5,500 nt of DNA, taken from assembly GCA_017962865.1 (NCBI GenBank), contig JAGCUM010000029.1:1-5500 (forward strand), read 5' to 3'. Positions 1-5,500 of the stretch are shown one piece after another. Origin of the DNA: Spirochaetales bacterium. GTDB taxonomy: Bacteria > Spirochaetota > Spirochaetia > Sphaerochaetales > Sphaerochaetaceae. The notes beneath the pieces are model-generated. The model made no database searches, was not told the DNA's origin, and was given only the letters and a program-made list of their open reading frames with translations. Position 1 is the stretch's first letter; every line of letters starts with the position of its first letter. A program made the translations under genes and the position numbers.

Positions 1-3000
1 CCCTCCAAGGCACTGTGGTTCAACCTGAGCTATCAGACCTACAACACCTTCATGAACGCCAGCACATATCCGTTCATGACCATCTATCCCGTGGCATCGC
101 TCTCGGAGGATCAGCTCTTCACTCTTGCAGACTACTACACCGACAGCGTCTTCAACCCGATGCTTCTTGAAGACAAGTCGATCTTCGACGAGGAAGCATG
201 GCGCTATGTGCTCAGAAGTGCAGATGATGACCTGACGATCGCAGGTACCGTCTACAGCGAGATGCTCGGCGCAACCACCAGAACCCGCAAGGCAGGCAAG
301 AACTTCCTCGGAGTCATCTTCCCGGGCAGCTACATCGCCAATGACAGCGGCGGAAACCCGGACGCAATTCCCGACATGACATGGGAAGACGTCAAGGATT
401 ACCACGGAAAGTACTACCATCCTTCCAACTCCCTTACCCTCCTCTATGGTAAATTCGATGACTGGGCAGGCTATCTCGGGATGCTTGATTCCTACTTCTC
501 CGCTTATGACAGGAAGGAATTCAATTTCACGGACCCGGGATACAAACCGATCACGGAACCCCAGGTCGCAGTGTTCGACTTCCCCGTCGAGGCTTCAAGC
601 GATACTACCAACTCGACAACAATCTATTACGGATTCGTTTGCAATGACATCGACCAGGAGACCATGAACAAGATCGATCTCATGACCACCCTCGCCGGTG
701 ACTCGAGCTCCGTTCTCATGGAAAACCTCAAGAACGCCCTTCCCTACGGATCCTTCAACTGCTATATCGATTTCAGCGGACCCGAAGTTCTCATCGAGTT
801 CATCGCTGACGGTGTCAACCCGGAAGATGCAGAGACCTTCAAGGCAATCGTCGACAGCTCGATGGCCCAGATTGCAGTGGAAGGCTTCGATCCCGTCGTA
901 GTTGATTCAATCGTAGCATCATTCAGACTCGAGACCCTGCTCTCGGGCGAAAGCTCCAGCGTCGGAACGGACGTCATGCCCTCCTTCGCCTACTACTGGG
1001 CAGGCGCAGATCAGCTGTTCGGATACATCGACTTCCTCGATGACGTCGAGAACTTCCAGAAGTGGAACGACGACGGTTCCTTCAAGGATCTCATTTCCAA
1101 GTATGTCGTCTCCAACGACCTCAATGCCCTTGTTACCACAAAGGCAGTTGCCGGTCTCAAGGAGCAGAAGGATGCAGAGCTTGCCCAGCGTCTGGCTCAG
1201 GTCAAGGCACAGATGAGCGGCGAAGAAATCGCTGCCATCGTCAAGGCAACCAATGCACCCGAAGAAGAGACAGTCGATACGGCAGCCATGGTTCGCCAGA
1301 TTCAGGTCGTAGATGTCGACAGCCTCCCCGAGGAAGCCAGAATCTATGATATCGAGGATGTTATCGGAGATGACGGAATCCGCAGAATCTGGGCAAAGGC
1401 AGATGTAAGCGATGTCGGCTATGCCGGACTTCTTCTGGATGCAAGCGGCCTCAGACAGGACCAGATCCATTTCTTCAAGCTGTTTGTCAACCTCATCGGA
1501 GAGCTTGATACAACCGAGCATACAAGAACGGAGCTCTCGAGCCTGATGACCCGCTACCTCTACAGCGGCACCATCCGCATGTCCCTGATCGAGGATGAGA
1601 TCACCAAGGAGATGACCCCGAGACTCAGAGTCGGTTTCATTGCCATGGATGAGGATATGGAAGATGCCCTGAACTTTGTTCATGAGCTGATCTTCGACAA
1701 TGTGTTCGATGAGACCAGAGTCAGAGATATAATCTCCAACCTCAAGACATCCCTCAAGCAGAGCATCAACAACGCCAGCTACAACACCCTGATTTACAGG
1801 GCTCTTTCCACGAACGGCGGAACCAACACCTACTACAATTACGCCAACTATCTGGATTTCTACTACTTCCTCGATGCCGCATCACAGGCAATGGAGACTA
1901 ATCCGGAAGTCGTTATCGCAGGCCTGGAGGAAGTCGTCGAGTACTTCAACAACTCAACCGGCGGCATCATCCTGTTCGCAGGAAACGAGGAAAGCTATGA
2001 GAGCTATCTCAGAAGCGCAGATGCCTTCATGGCCGGCCTGGACAGAAAGCCCATCGAAAGACAGACCTACGAATTCGAGCCCGCTGCAGACAGCGAGGCA
2101 CTGATCGTCGACTCTTCAGTCAACTACAATGTCATCTACGTTTCCAACGGAACACTCGGCTACGATAAGGCTACGGGAGACTTCGATGCAGTTGCAGCCC
2201 TGATCGACGACGCATATCTTCTGCCGCAGCTGAGAGACCAGAGAGGCGCCTACGGTGCTTACATCTATCTCACCGACGAGGGAATCTATGCATTCACCTA
2301 CAGAGACCCCAACATCGTCGACAGCTATGAGGTCTACGACGGACTTGGAGACTTCGTGGCCAACTTCGAGATCGACCAGGAGACCCTGGACGGATACATC
2401 CTGTCCGCTTATTCCGGTTATGCACTGAGCTCCGGAGAACTCACCGGAGCAACGAACGCACTGCTCAACCAGATCGGACATGAGGATCAGAAGAGGGTTC
2501 TCGACAAAATGAAGCAGCTCAAGAGCATCAAGGCAGAGACATTTGCAGAGACATACGCTCCCCTGTTCCAGACACTCGTCGAGAACTACAACTACTACAC
2601 TGCAGGAAGCGCATCGGCCATCAGTGGTGTCGCATACGCATTCCAGAGTGTCCTCAACCCGTTCGGAGTCCAGGACAAGACCCAGCTGACGCTTGCAGAC
2701 TTCGATGAGACAAGCCCGCTCTACGAGGCAGTCCAGTTCTGTTTCGTCAACAGCCTCATGCAGGCAGCATCCGACGAGGAGTTCGGAGTTGCTCTTCCCG
2801 CAACTCTCGGAGAGTTCTCCCAGATCATGGTTCTGCTGCTCGGCGGTGACTTCTCTCAGGAAGATTCCATTGCATACCTCGGACAGTACGGAATCGTACC
2901 CGTGATGGATGCGGCAACAGAGCTTACCGTCGGCGATCTGGATATGCTGAGCTGTAACTTCCTTGCTGCAGCAGCCGGAGCACAGCTCGATTCCCTCATC

Positions 3001-3093
3001 GCAGAGGATCTTGCAACACTCGGAATTGCAGCAGACGATGCTGCAACCAGAGAGATGCTTGCCTACGCTGTCTACCTGATGGTCGGCGAGTGA
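1..3093 (+). CDS. Presequence protease-like M16C zinc metallopeptidase with C-terminal SLH-like repeats (5' partial)
   Basis: The frame is open to the left edge, so the start lies outside; the ATG at 52 is internal. The family (PreP, falcilysin; insulinase superfamily) cuts unfolded peptides inside a two-halved chamber. Numbering residues from base 1: the opening block around TYNTFMNASTYP matches the PreP segment just after the zinc-binding HxxEH, which should sit about ten codons upstream. The distal zinc-ligand Glu is E87 in VYSEMLGA (259-261), followed by SGGNPDAIPDMTWE and YYHPSN, both typical of PreP. Residues ~381-450 form the charged helical hairpin of the M16C-associated region. The C-terminal half keeps the RGAYGAY substrate-binding block (2242-2262). 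The peptidase fold ends near residue 897, which with the missing N-terminus gives about 1,000 residues, normal for PreP; the remaining ~130 are SLH-like. Family assignment is firm. Location outside the cytoplasm is inferred from the SLH repeats, because any signal peptide is off the window. Confidence 0.9.
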   Translation, partial: PSKALWFNLSYQTYNTFMNASTYPFMTIYPVASLSEDQLFTLADYYTDSVFNPMLLEDKSIFDEEAWRYVLRSADDDLTIAGTVYSEMLGATTRTRKAGKNFLGVIFPGSYIANDSGGNPDAIPDMTWEDVKDYHGKYYHPSNSLTLLYGKFDDWAGYLGMLDSYFSAYDRKEFNFTDPGYKPITEPQVAVFDFPVEASSDTTNSTTIYYGFVCNDIDQETMNKIDLMTTLAGDSSSVLMENLKNALPYGSFNCYIDFSGPEVLIEFIADGVNPEDAETFKAIVDSSMAQIAVEGFDPVVVDSIVASFRLETLLSGESSSVGTDVMPSFAYYWAGADQLFGYIDFLDDVENFQKWNDDGSFKDLISKYVVSNDLNALVTTKAVAGLKEQKDAELAQRLAQVKAQMSGEEIAAIVKATNAPEEETVDTAAMVRQIQVVDVDSLPEEARIYDIEDVIGDDGIRRIWAKADVSDVGYAGLLLDASGLRQDQIHFFKLFVNLIGELDTTEHTRTELSSLMTRYLYSGTIRMSLIEDEITKEMTPRLRVGFIAMDEDMEDALNFVHELIFDNVFDETRVRDIISNLKTSLKQSINNASYNTLIYRALSTNGGTNTYYNYANYLDFYYFLDAASQAMETNPEVVIAGLEEVVEYFNNSTGGIILFAGNEESYESYLRSADAFMAGLDRKPIERQTYEFEPAADSEALIVDSSVNYNVIYVSNGTLGYDKATGDFDAVAALIDDAYLLPQLRDQRGAYGAYIYLTDEGIYAFTYRDPNIVDSYEVYDGLGDFVANFEIDQETLDGYILSAYSGYALSSGELTGATNALLNQIGHEDQKRVLDKMKQLKSIKAETFAETYAPLFQTLVENYNYYTAGSASAISGVAYAFQSVLNPFGVQDKTQLTLADFDETSPLYEAVQFCFVNSLMQAASDEEFGVALPATLGEFSQIMVLLLGGDFSQEDSIAYLGQYGIVPVMDAATELTVGDLDMLSCNFLAAAAGAQLDSLIAEDLATLGIAADDAATREMLAYAVYLMVGE
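2698..3090 (+). other. Three degenerate SLH-like repeats at the C-terminus of the M16C peptidase
   Basis: This part of the peptidase gene encodes three related segments (2698-2850, 2851-2979 and 2980-3090). The first reads like a classic SLH repeat: LYEAVQFCFVNSLM, then a short loop, then ATLGEFSQIMVLLLGG. The second has SIAYLGQYGIV followed by LTVGDLDML; the third has LATLGIA followed by ATREMLAYAVYLMVG. The positions matching the SLH TRAE motif are TLGE (2803), TVGD (2926) and TRE (3046), spaced 41 and 40 residues apart. SLH domains usually bind secondary cell-wall polymers or peptidoglycan-linked glycans, and the Arg of TRAE matters for this. That Arg is missing from repeats 1 and 2, so anchoring may be weakened or replaced by a structural role. 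The call rests on pattern reading only; repeats 2 and 3 are clearly weaker than repeat 1. Confidence 0.68.
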
Positions 3094-3114
3094 TTGCTCA
3101 AACCCAAAAAGCAC

Positions 3115-3143
3115 GAGGGGATCGCAACTGCGGTCCCCTCTTT
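3115..3143 (+). terminator. Rho-independent terminator after the M16C peptidase gene
   Basis: Starting 21 bases after the stop codon, the arms GAGGGGATCGC (3115-3125) and GCGGTCCCCTC (3130-3140) pair as an 11-bp stem with one U-G wobble and the four-base loop AACU. An AAAAA run precedes the stem (3106-3110). The T-run after it is short (TTT, then GCATTATT), so termination may be less than complete, but the stem is GC-rich and well placed between two transcription units. Confidence 0.8.
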
Positions 3144-3176
3144 GCATTATTCGACATAGATTGACATGAATATGCA

Positions 3177-3195
3177 TTTTTTCTAAGTTTTTTCT
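3177..3195 (+). promoter_or_regulatory. Two phased T-tracts, possible UP element or curved DNA
   Basis: The eight-base sequence TTTTTTCT occurs at 3177-3184 and again at 3188-3195, so the T-tracts repeat with an 11-bp period, about one helical turn. Relative to the start site inferred near 3239 they lie at about -62 to -44, where the RNA polymerase alpha subunit contacts AT-rich UP elements. In-phase tracts of this kind also bend DNA. The repeat is seen directly; the function is inferred. Confidence 0.4.
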
Positions 3196-3203
3196 GCATA
3201 CTC

Positions 3204-3232
3204 TAGACAATTATCCTCAAAAGTGGCATATT
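3204..3232 (+). promoter_or_regulatory. Probable sigma-70-type promoter of the amino acid ABC operon
   Basis: A -35 box TAGACA (3204-3209, five of six matches to TTGACA) is separated by exactly 17 bp from a -10 box CATATT (3227-3232, four of six matches to TATAAT). The -10 is preceded by TGG (3224-3226), which gives the extended -10 pattern TGn. Transcription would start near A3239, leaving a leader of about 26 bases. A perfect TTGACA at 3161-3166 has no good -10 at the right distance (TAAGTT at 3184), so it is the weaker candidate. Confidence 0.5.
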
Positions 3233-3250
3233 GACTGCATAAAACTACAA

Positions 3251-3257
3251 AGAAGGA
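3251..3257 (+). promoter_or_regulatory. Ribosome-binding site of the binding-protein gene
   Basis: AGAAGGA lies seven bases before the ATG at 3265. Its good spacing, together with the signal peptide that begins directly at this ATG, fixes the start codon. Confidence 0.8.
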
Positions 3258-3264
3258 CAAAAAT

Positions 3265-4134
3265 ATGAAAAAACTTGCAATCATTCTTATCATTCTGGCA
3301 ATAAGTCTTCCCGTTTTTGCTGCAGCAGCAGCCGAGCAGGCACCTGCGGCAAACGCCGACTATTCTTCAATGTCCCTTGATCAGCTCAAGGGTGCAATCA
3401 CCACAGTCAACAAGGGAAAGTTCACCGTAGCCACCTCCCCAGACTTCGCTCCGTACGAGTTCTATGCAATCGGTGAGGACGGAGTTGCTTCCCTGGCAGG
3501 CTTCGACATGTCGCTTGCTCAGTACATCGCAGACTTCCTCGGTCTCGAGCTTGAGGTCATCCCGATGGACTTCGACGGAACCCTCATGGAAGTCCAGAAC
3601 AAGAACGTCGACGCAGGAATGGCAGGATACTCACCTGCTCCTGAAAGAGCAGAAGTAATGGAGTTTTCATCCGTATACTACACAGGCGGGCAATCGTTTG
3701 TGACAACAAAGGCCAATGCCGACAAGTTCAAGAGCCTTGAGGATACCAACAAGAAAGAGATTACCGTAGCTGCTCAGGTCGGTTCCATCCAGATGGGTCT
3801 GGCCAGCGAATTCTCACCCAATGCAGACATCATCGCCCTCTCCAAGGTCACCGATATCATCGCAGAGCTTCTGACCGGAAAAATCGACGGAGCCTACATC
3901 GAGACAGTCGTTGCACAGTCCTACCAGCAGAACTATCCCGAGCTTGCAATCGTCTTGGCTGTCCCGTACGACCAGGAAGGTTCGGTTGTCGGTATCTCAA
4001 AGGGCAACCTCGCCCTGCTCGAAGGTGTCAACAGGGCAATCGCCCAGGCTCTCTCCGACGGAAGCATGGGTGCTTTCGTAGACGAAGCCAACATCAAGGC
4101 ATCGGGCAACATCATCGAAGGTCTTCTGGACTGA
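3265..4134 (+). CDS. Periplasmic amino acid-binding protein of an ABC importer (SBP family 3)
   Basis: The 289-residue product should capture a polar amino acid in the periplasm and deliver it to the permease encoded next door. Residues 1 to about 19-23 form a signal peptide: MKK, a hydrophobic core rich in I and L, then LPVFAAAAAEQ with cleavage after VFA or the alanine run. There is no lipobox Cys, so a soluble periplasmic protein is expected. The mature part follows the bacterial family 3 fold: FTVATSPDFAPYEF opens lobe 1, then GFDMSLAQYIADFLG, then VDAGMAGYSPAPERAEVMEFS. R128 in PERAEV matches the Arg that normally holds the ligand carboxylate. In lobe 2, GKIDGAYIETVVAQSY places E213 where many homologues have the Asp that binds the ligand amino group; Glu also occurs there in some family members. 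Length is usual for the family. It is first in a three-gene operon. The substrate (Gln, Arg, His, Glu or other) cannot be assigned from sequence. Confidence 0.93.
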   Translation: MKKLAIILIILAISLPVFAAAAAEQAPAANADYSSMSLDQLKGAITTVNKGKFTVATSPDFAPYEFYAIGEDGVASLAGFDMSLAQYIADFLGLELEVIPMDFDGTLMEVQNKNVDAGMAGYSPAPERAEVMEFSSVYYTGGQSFVTTKANADKFKSLEDTNKKEITVAAQVGSIQMGLASEFSPNADIIALSKVTDIIAELLTGKIDGAYIETVVAQSYQQNYPELAIVLAVPYDQEGSVVGISKGNLALLEGVNRAIAQALSDGSMGAFVDEANIKASGNIIEGLLD

Positions 4135-4137
4135 GGG
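4133..4137 (+). promoter_or_regulatory. Ribosome-binding site of the permease gene, overlapping the upstream stop codon
   Basis: GAGGG begins inside the TGA stop (4132-4134) of the binding-protein gene and ends five bases before the ATG at 4143. Ribosomes finishing the first gene would uncover or occupy this site, which points to translational coupling. Confidence 0.6.
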
Positions 4138-4142
4138 CATAG

Positions 4143-4841
4143 ATGTTCTCATCCGCAGGCTTTGCCAAGACCTGGCAATATATCCAACTATTCGAGCAAG
4201 GGCTGATATGCACACTGTCGCTGTCAGCCCTGACGGTTCTCTTCGGCTTCATCTTCGCCCTGATGCTGGCGTTGATGCGCATGTCGAAGATCAAACCCCT
4301 GTCCTGGTTTGCAACAGGTTATGTAGAGCTGTTCCGCGCCACCCCGATGCTGGTACAGCTCTTCATCATCTACTATGTCGTGTTTGCAAACGCCAGTCTG
4401 CCCAACTTCAAGCTCTTCGGATTCATCCGCTTCGACCGCTTCCTTCCGGGAGTCGTCGCCCTGTCGATGAACTCGGGAGCCTACCTCTCCGAGATAATCA
4501 GGGCCGGCATCCAGTCGATTGACCACGGACAGACCGAGGCTGCAAGGTCCCTGGGCCTCACCTCCGGCCAGACACTGAAGGAAATCATCCTTCCCCAGGC
4601 CATCAAGAACATCCTTCCGGCAATTGCCAACGAGTTCGTGACCATCATAAAGGAATCGTCCATCTGCTACACCATCGGCGTACAGGAAATCATGTATGCG
4701 GTATCCGCAACCAAGGGAGCCACATTCAGGATCGCAGAGCCCCTGCTGATTGCAACGGCGGTCTACTTCTGCCTTACCTTCCCCACCAGCAAGATAATCG
4801 CATATTTCGAAAGGAGGATGAGCCGTGGCGACAGAAGATAA
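4143..4841 (+). CDS. Amino acid ABC transporter permease, GlnP/HisM/ArtM type
   Basis: The 232-residue inner-membrane protein forms the transport channel of a polar amino acid importer, probably as a homodimer because no second permease gene lies between it and the ATPase gene. The start region ([20 protein letters not shown]) is the usual opening of the His/Glu/Gln/Arg/opine permease family. Hydrophobic segments lie at about residues 21-45, 66-83, 99-120, 148-170 and 196-216, which fits five membrane spans. [17 protein letters not shown] (62-78) is a family hallmark. The cytoplasmic EAA loop that docks on the ATPase is complete: E132-A-A, G138, I148 and LP at 150-151 (bases 4536-4595), matching EAA-x3-G-x9-I-x-LP. 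The C-terminus ends in a basic tail, [10 protein letters not shown]. The gene starts eight bases after the preceding stop and overlaps the next gene by 17 bases. Length is typical and nothing appears damaged. Confidence 0.94.
   Translation: MFSSAGFAKTWQYIQLFEQGLICTLSLSALTVLFGFIFALMLALMRMSKIKPLSWFATGYVELFRATPMLVQLFIIYYVVFANASLPNFKLFGFIRFDRFLPGVVALSMNSGAYLSEIIRAGIQSIDHGQTEAARSLGLTSGQTLKEIILPQAIKNILPAIANEFVTIIKESSICYTIGVQEIMYAVSATKGATFRIAEPLLIATAVYFCLTFPTSKIIAYFERRMSRGDRR
4812..4817 (+). promoter_or_regulatory. Strong ribosome-binding site that sets the GTG start of the ATPase gene
   Basis: AGGAGG lies inside the end of the permease gene, seven bases before the GTG at 4825. This near-perfect Shine-Dalgarno sequence at ideal spacing supports GTG as the true start. 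The ATG at 4818-4820 is in the permease frame, not the ATPase frame. Confidence 0.85.
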
Positions 4842-5500
4842 ACTGATTCAGGTCTCAAACCTCTGCAAGTACTACTACAACGGCGAGCTGAAGGCAGTCG
4901 ATGACGTAACCTACTCCATTGCAAAAGGAGACGTTACGGTCATAATCGGCCCGTCCGGAAGCGGAAAATCAACCTTCCTCAGATGCCTCAACCTTCTGGA
5001 GATTCCCACGTCCGGAGAAGTCATCTTCGACGGTACCGACATCACCAAGGCCAAGAAGAACATCGACGAGCACCGCCGCAAGATGGGTATGGTGTTCCAG
5101 CATTTCAACCTCTTCCCGCACAAGACCGTGCTCCAGAACATGACCCTTGCCCCCATGAAGGTCAAGAAGATGTCCCAACAGGAGGCCGAGGAAAAGGCAA
5201 GACAGCTGCTCACGAGAGTCGGCCTCGAGGACAGAGCGGATGCCTACCCCATCCAGCTCTCCGGCGGACAGAAGCAGCGTGTGGCCATTGTCAGGGCGCT
5301 GATGATGGAGCCTCAGGTCATGCTCTTCGACGAGCCTACCTCAGCCCTGGATCCCGAGATGGTCGGTGAAGTCCTTGAGTTAATCAGAGAACTTGACGAA
5401 AAGGGAATGACCATGGTCATAGTCACCCACGAGATGGGCTTTGCCCGGGAAGTCGGAAAAGGAGTCGTCTTCATGGCAGACGGAAAGATAGTCGAAGAAG
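4825..5500 (+). CDS. Amino acid ABC transporter ATP-binding protein, GlnQ/HisP type (3' partial)
   Basis: This cytoplasmic ATPase powers the importer. It begins at GTG (translation [10 protein letters not shown]) and runs off the right edge after 225 complete codons; relatives have about 240-250 residues, so only some 15-25 are missing. All nucleotide-binding motifs are visible: Walker [10 protein letters not shown] (residues 42-50, bases 4948-4974), Q-loop Gln92 in [11 protein letters not shown] (5098-5100), signature LSGGQKQR (from residue 145, base 5257), Walker B VMLFDEPT with D169 and E170, D-loop SALD (5341-5352) and H-loop His202 in [11 protein letters not shown] (5428-5430). FQHFNLFPH and [10 protein letters not shown] mark the polar amino acid uptake subfamily. 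A small deviation is VAIVRAL after the signature, where VAIARAL is usual; this looks neutral. The start overlaps the permease gene by 17 bases, so the two should be translated together. Confidence 0.95.
   Translation, partial: MATEDKLIQVSNLCKYYYNGELKAVDDVTYSIAKGDVTVIIGPSGSGKSTFLRCLNLLEIPTSGEVIFDGTDITKAKKNIDEHRRKMGMVFQHFNLFPHKTVLQNMTLAPMKVKKMSQQEAEEKARQLLTRVGLEDRADAYPIQLSGGQKQRVAIVRALMMEPQVMLFDEPTSALDPEMVGEVLELIRELDEKGMTMVIVTHEMGFAREVGKGVVFMADGKIVEE

Noticed and set aside
52..54. ATG as the start of the M16C gene
   Set aside because: The frame stays open to base 1, and the 17 codons upstream (ALWFNLSYQTYNTF) match the conserved PreP segment, so this Met is internal and the gene is cut by the window edge.
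919..1683. Minus-strand open frame of 254 codons
   Set aside because: It is antisense to the M16C peptidase, has no recognisable motif, and is explained by the codon bias of the real gene.
3115..3140. The GC-rich inverted repeat as a riboswitch or mobile-element end
   Set aside because: It is a single simple hairpin just after a stop codon followed by T residues, with no conserved aptamer-like structure and no matching second copy in the window. A terminator is the simpler reading.
3161..3189. Perfect TTGACA with TAAGTT as the main promoter
   Set aside because: At 17-bp spacing the -10 matches only three of six positions. The TAGACA / TGG-CATATT pair downstream fits better and gives a normal short leader. 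A secondary role cannot be excluded.
2116..3210. Long open frame on the minus strand (364 codons)
   Set aside because: It lies almost wholly antisense to the M16C gene and also crosses the terminator. Its Cys-, Val- and Leu-rich composition is typical of the complement of a biased coding strand. No recognisable domain is present, and the + strand frame matches a known family throughout.
4143..4841. A frameshift or missing second permease in the operon
   Set aside because: The permease frame is complete with an intact EAA loop. Importers of this family can work with one homodimeric permease, so nothing needs to be missing.
4983..5369. Plus-strand open frame in a second frame over the ATPase gene
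   Set aside because: It is a low-complexity product rich in R, G, H and P, in another frame of a gene whose ABC motifs are all intact.

Overview
The window looks like an ordinary chromosomal segment of a diderm bacterium of moderate GC content. The substrate-binding protein has a cleavable signal peptide with no lipobox cysteine, which fits a periplasm rather than a monoderm surface. Protein style, codon choice (AGA, AAG and GGA frequent) and the pairing of a PreP-type M16 peptidase with SLH-like repeats would suit a spirochaete such as a Sphaerochaeta relative. That assignment is a tentative inference from reading alone.

All supported genes are on the + strand. Positions 1-3093 hold the 3' part (1,030 codons) of a large presequence-protease-like M16C metallopeptidase. 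Its N-terminal HxxEH zinc motif should lie only about ten codons beyond the left edge. The last ~130 residues do not belong to the peptidase fold; they read as three degenerate S-layer-homology (SLH) repeats, the most unusual feature here. A GC-rich hairpin (3115-3140) then closes this transcription unit.

The AT-rich gap 3141-3264 carries a plausible extended -10 promoter, two T-tracts one helical turn apart in the UP-element position, and five TGCAT-like elements. It drives a three-gene polar amino acid ABC importer: a periplasmic binding protein (3265-4134), a GlnP/HisM-type permease (4143-4841) and a GlnQ/HisP-type ATPase (4825 to beyond the right edge). The three genes are tightly packed. 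The permease ribosome-binding site overlaps the preceding stop codon, and the ATPase begins at a GTG inside the permease gene, so they are almost certainly one translationally coupled operon.

The binding protein would capture an amino acid in the periplasm, the permease would carry it across the inner membrane and the ATPase would power transport. The exact substrate cannot be read from sequence. The neighbouring peptidase could supply amino acids by degrading peptides outside the cytoplasm, but the terminator and separate promoter show that the two units need not be co-regulated. I found no RNA gene, mobile element, CRISPR array or phage signal, and no clear sign of a new multi-gene system.
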